Assembly: GCA_017462145.1 (NCBI GenBank)
Contig: JAFTRT010000018.1
Coordinates: forward strand, 1-15,945
Direction: 5' to 3'
Length of the DNA stretch: 15,945 bases
Source: Clostridia bacterium
GTDB taxonomy: Bacteria > Bacillota_A > Clostridia > Oscillospirales > CAG-272
The notes beneath the pieces are model-generated. The model was not told the origin of the DNA. It saw nothing but the letters and a program-made list of their open reading frames with translations, and made no database searches. This document shows positions 1-6,565 of this stretch, piece by piece. Position 1 is the first letter of the stretch. Every line of letters starts with the position of its first letter. Made by a program: the position numbers and the translations under genes.

Positions 1-2
1 CG

Positions 3-1013
3 GCAGACAGCGCCCGGTATGCAACGAGAACGCTGTTTACCAAGGATTCCACCGTTTCCTCCAAGCTGAAGGTTTTGGGACGGAGCACCGAAACCGATAC
101 CGGCATTACCATGGACTGGTCGGCGGCAACGGTAGCGTTCAATGCCGATTGTGAGGGCGATATTCGGGCAACCTTCCTTGCCTCCGCAACGGTTCGCTTC
201 TTGGTTTACGTGGACGGTACGGTGGTCAATACGCTGAACATTGCTTCGGGAACCAATACCTACACTCTTGCGCAAGATCTGACGGCAGGCACGCACCACG
301 TTCGTTTGGTGCGTACCACCCGTGTGGAAAAAGGCAACGTGGGTCAGCTTGCAGAACTTCAAAGCTTGATTTTGAACGGTTCTCTTGGTACCAAGCCTGC
401 CGACAAGGCCTATATGATCGAGTTCTTGGGTGACTCGGTGACGGCAGGCGTGGGGACGGGTGTCGGTAATGACGGTGAGGCTTATGCAGAACACACCTTT
501 GCCTACCAGAGTGCGATGGAGCTGGGAGTCGATTACTCGGTGATCGCCGTTCCCGGAATCGGCACGCTGACGGGAACCGATCGGCATAACAAACTGGGCG
601 ATAACATTTTGAATATTTACCAATCCACCAGCCATTATCGGGAAGAGGATCTGTCCTACTCCCCCGCACGGCAGGCAGATCTGGTGGTGATCGGAACCAA
701 TGCCAATGACAGCGGCAGTGCCGATGAAACGGCCTTCAAGGCACAGGTCAGAGCCATTATTGAGCAGGCAATTGCCTTCAACGGAACGGATACCAAGTTT
801 GTTTGGGTATTCAATATGTATACCAATCGGGATACCATCAACGGATACGTTCAAGAGGTCTTTGCCGAATACGGCGGAGAAGCGGCCGGCTTCTATACGC
901 TGGAATTTTACGTGGATAACAGCGGTGCGGATAAGCATCCCACGGCTGCATCCCACGACGATTACACCGAGCTGTTGGTGAATTTGATCGAATCCAAGAA
1001 TATTCTCGGATAA
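3..1013 (+). CDS. SGNH/GDSL esterase, CE2-like (5' end outside window)
   Basis: The reading frame is open from the left edge, so the start lies upstream; about 336 residues are visible. The N-terminal part (to about nucleotide 370) is beta-rich and contains a 'GRSTET' stretch like the jelly-roll domain in front of carbohydrate esterase family 2 catalytic domains. The C-terminal SGNH part has FLGDSVTAG (catalytic Ser codon 435-437), a block-III-like IGTNAND near 690-710, and a late DKHP (Asp 930-932, His 936-938) that fits the catalytic Asp/His pair. Family knowledge suggests deacetylation of plant polysaccharides or another O-acyl ester; the substrate is not visible. Any signal peptide is off the window. 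It ends in TAA and converges with the GH32 gene across a shared terminator. Assignment to SGNH is firm, to CE2 moderate. Confidence 0.82.
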   Translation, partial: ADSARYATRTLFTKDSTVSSKLKVLGRSTETDTGITMDWSAATVAFNADCEGDIRATFLASATVRFLVYVDGTVVNTLNIASGTNTYTLAQDLTAGTHHVRLVRTTRVEKGNVGQLAELQSLILNGSLGTKPADKAYMIEFLGDSVTAGVGTGVGNDGEAYAEHTFAYQSAMELGVDYSVIAVPGIGTLTGTDRHNKLGDNILNIYQSTSHYREEDLSYSPARQADLVVIGTNANDSGSADETAFKAQVRAIIEQAIAFNGTDTKFVWVFNMYTNRDTINGYVQEVFAEYGGEAAGFYTLEFYVDNSGADKHPTAASHDDYTELLVNLIESKNILG

Positions 1014-1024
1014 AACCCCAGGAA

Positions 1025-1060
1025 AAGGACGCAGAGCTTCAAACTCTGCGTCCTTGTTTT
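1025..1060. terminator. Bidirectional intrinsic terminator between esterase and GH32 genes
   Basis: A 12-bp perfect stem (1025-1036 with 1044-1055) with a 7-base loop is followed by TTGTTTT on the plus strand. The minus strand has TTTTCC after the stem. It sits 11 bases after the esterase stop and just beyond the GH32 stop, so it can serve both convergent genes. Confidence 0.85.
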
Positions 1061-1066
1061 GTTGGA

Positions 1067-2170
1067 TCACAGCAATGCGGTATAGACCTCTCGTCCACCG
1101 TTGACAAAGACCTCTACCAGATAACCGTCCCGAAGGATCTTCAAGTCGTGAAGCTCTCCCTCATAGACCACGGGCTCACGCCCTTCACGGTCTATGACAA
1201 ACCCGTTTTCGGTACGGCGCACCGCAGGATCGCTGTCGGTAAGCAGATGTTGCAGCTCCGAGATCGGATAGGCACGGATGATGCCGTTCTCATAGGTCAG
1301 CTCACGGGGGATGGACATACAACCCACGTCCCGTTGGGCGTATCCACCGTATTTCCATCCCGGGATCCAAGAGATCAATAGATTGCGTCCCAGATGATCC
1401 TGAAAGACCTGCCCTGCATATTGATCGGGCCCCTTGTCAACTTCGGCCATGTCCTCTGTGCGGAATCGCTCTTCTGTGAAAGAGCCGTACATGGCGGAAA
1501 AATAGTGGGTGTGATGGTAAGAGCAGACCGATGCTGTCAGCAAATACCGATTTCCTGCCGCTACGAGGGAAGGGCACTCGGCATATTTGCAATCCTCCCA
1601 CCGAGCCATGATACCCCGATAATCCCAATGGAGCAGATCGGTGCTTTGGTACAACAGCAAGCGTGCTTCACGGGTCGCCGGATGTCCGCTGGCCATCACG
1701 CAATGGTAGAGCCCGTCGATTTGGCAAAGGGCAGGATCCCGAAAATCCGGCCCCCCGTCAGCGGGAAAGGTGGCGATGACGGGATTATGTGCATACTTGG
1801 TAAAATGGATGCCGTCGGCGGAGTAGGCAACGCTTACGGTTTGCGTATAGCCGCTTGCCCCCTCCGGCTTTTGCACCGAGGCGTAGAAGAGATAGAGAAT
1901 TCCATCCTTGGCAATGGCCGTTCCCGACCAACAGCCGTCCCTGTCATAGTCTTCATCGGGAAACAGTGCGATGGGAAGTTCTTCCCAGTGCAAAAAGTCA
2001 CGGGTTCTGGCGTGTCCCCAATGCATGGGCTGCTTCCATGGGATCTCAAAATCGGGAGCGTGCTGATAAAACACGTGATAGTAACCGTCAAACCAAATCA
2101 GGCCGTTTGGGTCGTTAACCCATCCCTTCTTTGGTTTGTAATGATAGAGAAGCGGTTGTAAATAATCCAT
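1067..2170 (-). CDS. Glycoside hydrolase family 32 (beta-fructofuranosidase/levanase-like), shortened C-terminus
   Basis: This 367-residue protein carries the GH32 hallmarks: WVNDPNG at residues 17-23 (Asp20 the expected nucleophile), FRDP at 143-146 (transition-state stabiliser) and ECP at 198-200 (acid/base Glu198), on a five-bladed propeller that ends near residue 305. Members cleave beta-fructosidic bonds in sucrose, fructo-oligosaccharides or fructans. There is no signal peptide, so it is probably cytoplasmic. The C-terminal module is only about 60 residues, ending in EVFVNGGREVYT, which matches the final strands of the usual much longer GH32C beta-sandwich; family members are commonly 450-500 residues. 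The ATG is supported by AGGAGG at 2177-2182 and a consensus promoter. No sugar transporter or kinase lies next to it. Exact substrate cannot be told. Confidence 0.92.
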   Translation of the reverse strand: MDYLQPLLYHYKPKKGWVNDPNGLIWFDGYYHVFYQHAPDFEIPWKQPMHWGHARTRDFLHWEELPIALFPDEDYDRDGCWSGTAIAKDGILYLFYASVQKPEGASGYTQTVSVAYSADGIHFTKYAHNPVIATFPADGGPDFRDPALCQIDGLYHCVMASGHPATREARLLLYQSTDLLHWDYRGIMARWEDCKYAECPSLVAAGNRYLLTASVCSYHHTHYFSAMYGSFTEERFRTEDMAEVDKGPDQYAGQVFQDHLGRNLLISWIPGWKYGGYAQRDVGCMSIPRELTYENGIIRAYPISELQHLLTDSDPAVRRTENGFVIDREGREPVVYEGELHDLKILRDGYLVEVFVNGGREVYTALL

Positions 2171-2198
2171 CGTCTACCTCCTATTCGGAATCAAGGCC

Positions 2199-2227
2199 AT
2201 TATATCATAACGGATGGGGTCTGTCAA
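2199..2227 (-). promoter_or_regulatory. SigA-type promoter for the GH32 gene
   Basis: On the minus strand TTGACA (2222-2227) is separated by 17 bases from TATAAT (2199-2204). Both boxes match consensus. It lies about 30 bases upstream of the GH32 start codon. Confidence 0.9.
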
Positions 2228-2294
2228 TATCCCATTGGATGATCCACAGACTCGTTCGCAGACAGAACACGCTTTTCCTTTCTTGGGTTGCATG

Positions 2295-2310
2295 ATTGTG
2301 TTATCACAAT
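2295..2310. promoter_or_regulatory. Perfect palindrome, possible operator
   Basis: ATTGTG and CACAAT form a perfect 6-bp inverted repeat around TTAT. It sits between the divergent GH32 and rbfA promoters, roughly 70 bases upstream of the -35 box of GH32 and 45 upstream of that of rbfA. No regulator in the window obviously matches it, and there is no U-tract to make it a terminator. Confidence 0.3.
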
Positions 2311-2356
2311 GTTGTTATTTTTTGAAAGCTGTGTGCTCTCGCTTTTGCGGATGGTC

Positions 2357-2385
2357 TTGATTTTAGACAAAAAGCGTGGTATAAT
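2357..2385 (+). promoter_or_regulatory. SigA-type promoter for rbfA-nrnA
   Basis: TTGATT (2357-2362), 17 bases, then TATAAT (2380-2385), with an extended TGG just before the -10 box. The rbfA start is about 50 bases downstream. Confidence 0.85.
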
Positions 2386-2437
2386 AAAAGCAGAAGATAT
2401 CCTATGGGACAAAATATAAAAGAAATGAGAGAAAACG

Positions 2438-2803
2438 ATGGCAAATTACAGACGTGGCAGAATCAATGATGAAATGCAAAAAGAACTGGCGGTGATCCTG
2501 CGAGAGGTCAAGGATCCTCGGGTGGCCGACGCTTTTATCAGCGTGACCGGCTGTGAGGTCACGGGAGATCTGAAATATGCAAAGGTATATTATTCGGTCA
2601 TGATGGGAGACAAGAAAGAAGCGGCAAAGGGCCTCAAGTCCTCGGCAGGCTATATCCGCCGGGAGCTGGCACACCGCCTCAATCTTCGCATGACCCCCGA
2701 GCTGACCTTCTTCGAGGATCATTCTATTGAGCACGGAGCTCATATTTCAAAATTGCTGAACGGCATTGAAATTACGGAGGAAACCGAGGAGGAGCCGCAA
2801 TGA
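2438..2803 (+). CDS. rbfA: Ribosome-binding factor A
   Basis: The 121-residue protein is the usual RbfA size and fold (KH-like). It begins with a basic R-x-x-R-I-N-D-E-M-Q-K-E-L-A helix, followed by the conserved DPR (about 26-28), a V-T-x-x-E-V-T-x-D-L-x-x-A-x-V-Y strand (about 36-51) and the C-terminal LTFFEDHSIEHG region. RbfA binds the 30S subunit and helps mature 16S rRNA, notably at low temperature. The Shine-Dalgarno in front of the ATG is weak (purine-rich AGAGAAAA). Its stop overlaps the nrnA start (ATGA), so the two are translationally coupled. In many Bacillota rbfA follows infB; here it has its own promoter and follows a GH32 gene. Confidence 0.95.
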   Translation: MANYRRGRINDEMQKELAVILREVKDPRVADAFISVTGCEVTGDLKYAKVYYSVMMGDKKEAAKGLKSSAGYIRRELAHRLNLRMTPELTFFEDHSIEHGAHISKLLNGIEITEETEEEPQ

Positions 2804-3825
2804 GTGCCTTTCGCTCTCTGACATTGGACGAGGTGTGTGAGCAGCTTTGTCAGCCCAAATGCACCCTGATTGTCTATCATATCCGCTCGGATGCAGATGC
2901 GGTAGGCTCTGCTTTTGCCTTACGGGAGCTGTTGCAAAGCATGAAAATTCCCGCATTGTGTGCTTGCTCGGATGAGGTGCCGGAACGGCTTCGCTTTTTG
3001 AGTGAGCCCGCACAGGGAAGCGTGTTGTTGGACGATGAGCTTCGGATCGGCCATGAGCGTGTGATCAGCGTGGATTCGGCTTCGCCTGCTCAGCTCGGGG
3101 AGCTGTTTCATACGCTCCACCGAGATATTGACCTGATGATCGACCACCATGCAAACGGAACGGTGTATGCCGATTCCTACATCGATCCCATGGCGGCGGC
3201 GACGGGGGAGATCATTTACCGAATTGCCAAGCGGCTTTGGGAATTGGGACGTCTGTCCGGTATTTCCCATCGGTTCAGTAGCTGTGTCTATGCGGCGATC
3301 AGCTCGGATACGGGGTGCTTCCGTTATGCCAACGTGACCCCTGCGACCCTGCGGTGTGCCGCAGAGCTGTTGGAGGCAGGAGTAGAGGCAGCCGAGATCA
3401 ATCATCGGCTGTTTGACTCCAAGACCGAGCAGCAGATCCTTGCAGAGGGGGAGGCCGCACGGCGGCTTCGGCTCTACGCAGGAGGACGGGTGGCAGGAAT
3501 CTGCTTCCCCCATGCGGTCAAGCAGGCTATGGCGTTATCCGATGAGCACCTGGAAACGGTGATTGACATTCCTCGCTCTGTGGCAGGGGTGGAGGTTGCT
3601 TTTGCCATTCGGCAACCTACCGAGCAACGAAGCTTCCGTGCCTCCTTGCGTTCCAACGGCGAATGCGACGTGGCGGCTGTTTGTGCAAAATTCGGAGGAG
3701 GCGGTCATAAACGGGCGGCAGGCTGTACCATTGAGGCCGTAGGAATCGAAGCCGCCGAGGCGGCGTTACTTCGTGAAATTATGGAAAATTTTTTCGATTA
3801 TAGAAGCAGCGGGGAAAAGAATTGA
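2800..3825 (+). CDS. nrnA: DHH/DHHA1 phosphoesterase, NrnA-type oligoribonuclease/pAp phosphatase
   Basis: This 341-residue protein has the DHH catalytic motifs in order: H27 with D31 and D33 (HIRSDADAVGS), D92 (VDSASP), D115-H116-H117, and D170 in SDTGCFRY. The DHHA1 substrate-binding signature GGGGH follows at 299-303. NrnA proteins degrade very short RNA oligonucleotides (nanoRNA) and can dephosphorylate 3'-phosphoadenosine 5'-phosphate, using Mn ions bound by these residues. The ATG overlaps the rbfA stop and has a strong AGGAGGAG at 2787-2794. An rbfA-nrnA order is common in Bacillota; the frequent next gene truB is not downstream here. No clear terminator follows, only AT-rich sequence. 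Confidence 0.92.
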   Translation: MSAFRSLTLDEVCEQLCQPKCTLIVYHIRSDADAVGSAFALRELLQSMKIPALCACSDEVPERLRFLSEPAQGSVLLDDELRIGHERVISVDSASPAQLGELFHTLHRDIDLMIDHHANGTVYADSYIDPMAAATGEIIYRIAKRLWELGRLSGISHRFSSCVYAAISSDTGCFRYANVTPATLRCAAELLEAGVEAAEINHRLFDSKTEQQILAEGEAARRLRLYAGGRVAGICFPHAVKQAMALSDEHLETVIDIPRSVAGVEVAFAIRQPTEQRSFRASLRSNGECDVAAVCAKFGGGGHKRAAGCTIEAVGIEAAEAALLREIMENFFDYRSSGEKN

Positions 3826-3864
3826 TTTTTTGAAAAAAATTGTTAGATTTTTGTTAAAAAACTA

Positions 3865-3893
3865 TTGACAAGTAGCCATGTAGATGATACAAT
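3865..3893 (+). promoter_or_regulatory. SigA-type promoter for the small membrane protein
   Basis: TTGACA (3865-3870), 17 bases, TACAAT (3888-3893). The TTG of the -35 box is also a possible in-frame start codon upstream of 3931, but a start inside the promoter is not plausible, which supports the ATG at 3931. Confidence 0.88.
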
Positions 3894-3930
3894 TAAGTTG
3901 TCACATTTCGACGAAGAAAGGATTTTGACC

Positions 3931-4293
3931 ATGAAAAAATTTAATTGGATCACAGCACTGATTTTGAATGTTGTTACCTGCGGAATTTACGGCATCTATC
4001 TGTGGTGCGTCATTTCCTCCAACAACAACAAGTTGGCTGAGCAGTACGGTGTTAAGAAGAGAATGCACTTCATCGTTGCGTTCCTGCTGGGTATTGTTAC
4101 CTGCGGTATCGTTCCGATCGTTTGGTACTTCCTCGCTGGTAATCAGCAGGTTGAGATCGCAAAGGCTTGCGGCGTAAAGGTAACTCCTGTTGAGAACGGC
4201 ATCGTTTGGGCTCTGTTGATGTTCGTTCCCGTTTACAGCTTCTACGTACTTTGCACCAACTACAACAACTGTGTTGAGGCATCCGGTAACTAA
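3931..4293 (+). CDS. Small DUF4234-like membrane protein with internal repeats
   Basis: This 120-residue protein has three predicted membrane segments (about 7-28, 47-69, 88-108). Segments one and two carry the same phrase, VTCGIYGIYLW and VTCGIVPIVWY, each followed by an N/Q-rich turn, an A-x-x-x-G and a V-K. The third (MFVPVYSFYVLCTNYNN) is a diverged copy. TCGIYG-x-Y-x-W is typical of DUF4234-like proteins, whose function is unknown. The ATG was chosen because AAAGGA (3917-3922) lies 8 bases upstream and the promoter lies just before that. It is transcribed alone and ends at a very strong terminator. The GTT- and GCT-rich codon choice and the strong promoter suggest high expression, which is inference. 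Confidence 0.75.
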   Translation: MKKFNWITALILNVVTCGIYGIYLWCVISSNNNKLAEQYGVKKRMHFIVAFLLGIVTCGIVPIVWYFLAGNQQVEIAKACGVKVTPVENGIVWALLMFVPVYSFYVLCTNYNNCVEASGN

Positions 4294-4300
4294 GCTACAT

Positions 4301-4338
4301 AAAAGAAATCCCGTCCACCGGACGGGATTTCTTTTTTT
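4301..4338. terminator. Strong bidirectional intrinsic terminator
   Basis: A 16-bp stem (4301-4316 with 4320-4335) with a 3-base loop runs into a T-run on the plus strand and into TTTT on the minus strand. It separates the DUF4234-like gene from the convergent cyclophilin gene. Confidence 0.9.
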
Positions 4339-4374
4339 GTCTCATTGTTTGATTAAAAGCTTCTGAAATGTTTG

Positions 4375-5013
4375 TTAGGCCTTCTCTGCCAAGGAGGGGG
4401 TGCAGAAGCGGATCGAGGTCATGACCACGTCGGTGGTAGGCTTATCGTTGCTGTTGGTTTTGACGGAGGCAATGGCATCCACAACATCCATGCCGTATAC
4501 CACCTCGCCAAAGGCGGCGTAATTGCCGTTTAGATTTTCTACGCTGACCGTTGTTTTATGGCAAATGAAGAATTGAGAGGAAGCGGAGTCGTAGCTGACA
4601 CCGGATCTTGCCATGGAAATGACACCTCTCTTGTGTCCCAACGTGTTGTCAAAGCCGTTTGCGGCAAATTCGCCAACGATGGTCTCCTCAGATCCGCCAT
4701 ATCCGGTGCCCAGGGGATCTCCGCCTTGAATCATAAAGCTTTCAATGACACGGTGGAAGATCAAACCGTCATAAAATCCTTGGGACACCAGCTTTTTGAA
4801 ATTGGCTACGGTCTTGGGTGCTACGTCGGGGTAGAGCTTGACCACGATGGAACCATAATTCTTGACCGAGATTACCACATAGTCGGTCTCGGTTTCACTG
4901 ATATCATAAGGAATGTCCTCCTTCTGCTGGTTGCAGGCCGAAAGCGCTCCCATCAACAGCGTGACGGATAAACAAAGGAGAAGAACCCGTAAAAAATGTT
5001 TTTTTAGTTGCAT
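4375..5013 (-). CDS. Cyclophilin-type peptidyl-prolyl isomerase, lipoprotein
   Basis: The 212-residue product starts with a lipoprotein signal: basic MQLKKHFLR, a hydrophobic stretch, and lipobox LSAC with Cys27 to be lipidated. A cyclophilin domain covers about 45-205, with FHRV (86-89, catalytic Arg88), QGGDP (96-100), MAR (134-136) and SSQFF (145-149). It should catalyse proline cis-trans isomerisation on the outer face of the cell membrane, assisting folding of exported proteins. An ATG nine codons further upstream is possible, but the ATG at 5013 has GGAG (5020-5023) at 6-base spacing and gives a normal lipoprotein leader. It is monocistronic with a consensus promoter. Confidence 0.93.
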   Translation of the reverse strand: MQLKKHFLRVLLLCLSVTLLMGALSACNQQKEDIPYDISETETDYVVISVKNYGSIVVKLYPDVAPKTVANFKKLVSQGFYDGLIFHRVIESFMIQGGDPLGTGYGGSEETIVGEFAANGFDNTLGHKRGVISMARSGVSYDSASSQFFICHKTTVSVENLNGNYAAFGEVVYGMDVVDAIASVKTNSNDKPTTDVVMTSIRFCTPSLAEKA

Positions 5014-5062
5014 AAAAAGCTCCGTTCTGCCAATCGGCATAAATCAAATTTTTTTCAATACT

Positions 5063-5091
5063 ATTATAACAGAAAAGAATGGGCTTGTCAA
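5063..5091 (-). promoter_or_regulatory. SigA-type promoter for the cyclophilin lipoprotein
   Basis: On the minus strand TTGACA (5086-5091), 17 bases, TATAAT (5063-5068). Both boxes are consensus. The divergent transporter frame begins within 30 bases of it. Confidence 0.9.
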
Positions 5092-5115
5092 GCCAAAAGC
5101 GTGAGGGGTGAGGGT

Positions 5116-6189
5116 TTGAGAGAGGAGCGATCAACGGGCGGCGTGTGGCAGGAGCGAGGCGGAAAGGTGATCTGTGCAGGGGCAATCTTGGGGGTGGTTT
5201 ATGGGATCCTCCAATATGCTTTGGGCGTGTTGACCCCCTTTCTCATTGCCTTGGTGCTTGCTTGTCTGCTGTCTCCCGTAGCCGAGCGATTGGCAAAGGT
5301 AAGCCGCTTGCCCCGCAAGCTTTGTGCCGTATGGTTGGTCTGTTTTCTTTTGTTGCTTTCTCTTGCCTTTCTTTCGGCACTGATCGGCCGTTTTGTACGA
5401 GAGGCGGAGACGTTACTGCTTCGGCTTTCTACGGTTGGCTCACCCCAAGAGCTGTGGGCGGTATGGTATCTTCGATTGCCTGCTTGGATGCAGGAACGAT
5501 TGGAGGCTCTTTGGTCGGACGGGTACGTGCAAGACCTTTAGGAGGGGATTCGGAACGAGCTGGGAACGCTTTTAAGCACATTGCTGCGGAGAATGGTAAA
5601 GGCTACCCCCTCAACGGTCATGGGGGCAGTGTGCGGGATGGCGGCAACCGTTTATCTGACGGTAGGGGGGAGGGAATTGACGGAGCGGGGACTGGCTTGG
5701 TTGCCACGTTCCTGGCAAGATACCGCTACCTTGTGGTTGACCGCTTTGCGGAGAACGGTCAAAGGCTACGTGGGAGCGATGCTTGTGCTGTTTGTGTTGA
5801 CCTTTTTGCAGGCCTTTTGCGGTTTGCTTTTGTTGCGACAGCCCTATGCTCTATTGTGTGCTCTGGCCATTGCCACGGTCGATGCGTTGCCCGTTCTGGG
5901 GAGCGGAACCATATTGCTTCCTTGGGCATTGATCCGCTTACTCGGCGGCGACGGATGGGCGGCGGCAGGACTTTTGGTTTTGTACGGTTCTATCGTTCTG
6001 GTGCGTCAACTGGCGGAGCCAAAGCTGATGGGAACGGGGCTGGGGCTACATCCTGTCTTAACCATGTTGGCGATGGCCATGGGATTGCGGTTGTTCGGCG
6101 TAGGCGGGATGCTTCTCATGCCCCTGTTGCTGTCCTTAGGGATCAATTTTGTGCGAACAAAAGAATTTTTGCAAAAAAAGAGTTTGTGA
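5116..6189 (+). pseudogene. YtvI/AI-2E family membrane transporter interrupted by an in-frame TAG
   Basis: One reading frame encodes a complete AI-2E/YtvI-like protein of about 357 codons, the usual family length, except for a TAG at codon 142 (5539-5541). The part before it has the typical N-terminal segments (LGVLTPFLIALVLACLLSPV then a second pair around LLLLSLAFLSALI). The part after it has the family's C-terminal half, including the ATVDALPVLGSG region, QLAEPKLMG and LGLHPVLTMLAM. No frameshift is needed, so a single base change could account for the interruption. The TAG lies inside TAGGAGGGG, a ribosome-binding-like sequence, but no good ATG/GTG follows at useful spacing (ATG only at 5593), so two separate proteins are less likely. 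The start is uncertain: TTG 5116 with an upstream G-rich AGGGGTGAGGG was chosen; GTG 5101, 5143 or 5167 are possible. Family members export or sense small molecules; in Bacillus YtvI is linked to sporulation. Confidence 0.75.
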
Positions 6190-6200
6190 CAAAAAATGCC

Positions 6201-6229
6201 TTGACAAGGGGAAGAAAGTGTGGTATAAT
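6201..6229 (+). promoter_or_regulatory. SigA-type promoter for tRNA-Gln
   Basis: TTGACA (6201-6206), 17 bases, TATAAT (6224-6229), with an extended TGTGG before the -10. It lies 12 bases after the transporter stop and about 28 bases before the tRNA. Confidence 0.92.
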
Positions 6230-6257
6230 AGTCCTTGCGAATTTTGAAATTCGCCAT

Positions 6258-6335
6258 TGGGATATAGCCAAGTTGGTGAAGGCACAAGACTTTGACTCTT
6301 GCATTTCGCTGGTTCGAGTCCAGCTATCCCAGCCA
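6258..6335 (+). tRNA. tRNA-Gln (anticodon UUG), CCA encoded
   Basis: The cloverleaf reads: acceptor TGGGATA pairing with TATCCCA, including the weak U1-A72 pair typical of bacterial tRNA-Gln; D stem GCC/GGC; anticodon stem CAAGA/TCTTG around loop CTTTGAC (anticodon TTG); T stem GCTGG/CCAGC around TTCGAGT; discriminator G followed by encoded CCA at 6333-6335. UUG reads CAA and, by wobble, CAG. In most Bacillota it is charged with Glu and then amidated by GatCAB. It has its own promoter and terminator. Confidence 0.95.
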
Positions 6336-6425
6336 AAAATCTCCTCGGACGAAGTTCGGGGCGATTTTTATCTTTCACTCTTCACTCTTCACTTTTCACT
6401 AAATCCGTCCGAGGAGATTTTTGGC
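6332..6425. repeat. 20-bp perfect inverted repeat starting in the tRNA 3' end
   Basis: Bases 6332-6351 are perfectly inverted at 6406-6425, with 54 bases between. The left arm begins with the last four bases of tRNA-Gln (GCCA), so the tRNA end plus 16 following bases is copied in reverse orientation downstream. The interior contains a tandem heptamer run. It could be a small non-autonomous mobile or REP-like element inserted at the tRNA end, or a processing hairpin on the tRNA transcript. No U-tract follows the right arm, so it is not a plain terminator. Confidence 0.8.
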
Positions 6426-6457
6426 AAGGTAATAGGTAATAGTGAATAGTGAAGAAG
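6376..6457. repeat. Degenerate tandem heptamers in facing orientation
   Basis: CACTCTT, CACTCTT, CACTTTT, CACT run in tandem at 6376-6400. About 30 bases on, 6431-6457 reads, on the opposite strand, as TTCACTA, TTCACTA, TTACCTA. The two blocks are therefore partly complementary and can pair across the right arm of the 20-bp inverted repeat. Such short tandem arrays are often seen in mobile intergenic repeats, but the element family was not identified. Confidence 0.6.
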
Positions 6458-6464
6458 TAAGGTA

Positions 6465-6496
6465 GCTTTTCGCTGGGGCGAAAAGCATTTTTTATT
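6465..6496 (+). terminator. Intrinsic terminator of the tRNA-Gln unit
   Basis: A 9-bp stem (GCTTTTCGC 6465-6473 with GCGAAAAGC 6478-6486) with loop TGGG is followed by ATTTTTTATT. It lies 130 bases beyond the tRNA and just before the nucleoside hydrolase promoter. Confidence 0.85.
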
Positions 6497-6504
6497 ATAT
6501 AAAG

Positions 6505-6533
6505 TTGTCAAGTAATAGGTTTTATGATATAAT
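6505..6533 (+). promoter_or_regulatory. SigA-type promoter for the nucleoside hydrolase
   Basis: TTGTCA (6505-6510), 17 bases, TATAAT (6528-6533), 32 bases before the ATG. Confidence 0.88.
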
Positions 6534-6565
6534 GAGATAAAGTCAGTAAAGTGGGTGGTATTTTG

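Noticed and set aside
1394..2161. Plus-strand frame of 255 codons opposite GH32
   Set aside because: Antisense shadow of the GH32 gene, whose catalytic motifs are unambiguous.
2224..2412. Possible 62-residue minus-strand gene upstream of GH32
   Set aside because: It spans the rbfA promoter region and ends at the GH32 -35 box; no ribosome-binding site or recognisable features.
6332..6425. CRISPR or phage attachment site at the tRNA end
   Set aside because: The repeat is inverted, not direct, with no spacer series, and no integrase or phage gene is nearby.
5145..6449. Plus-strand frame (434 codons) overlapping the transporter and the tRNA
   Set aside because: It is a different frame from the transporter, lacks hydrophobic segments and continues through the tRNA gene, which a real coding region would not do.
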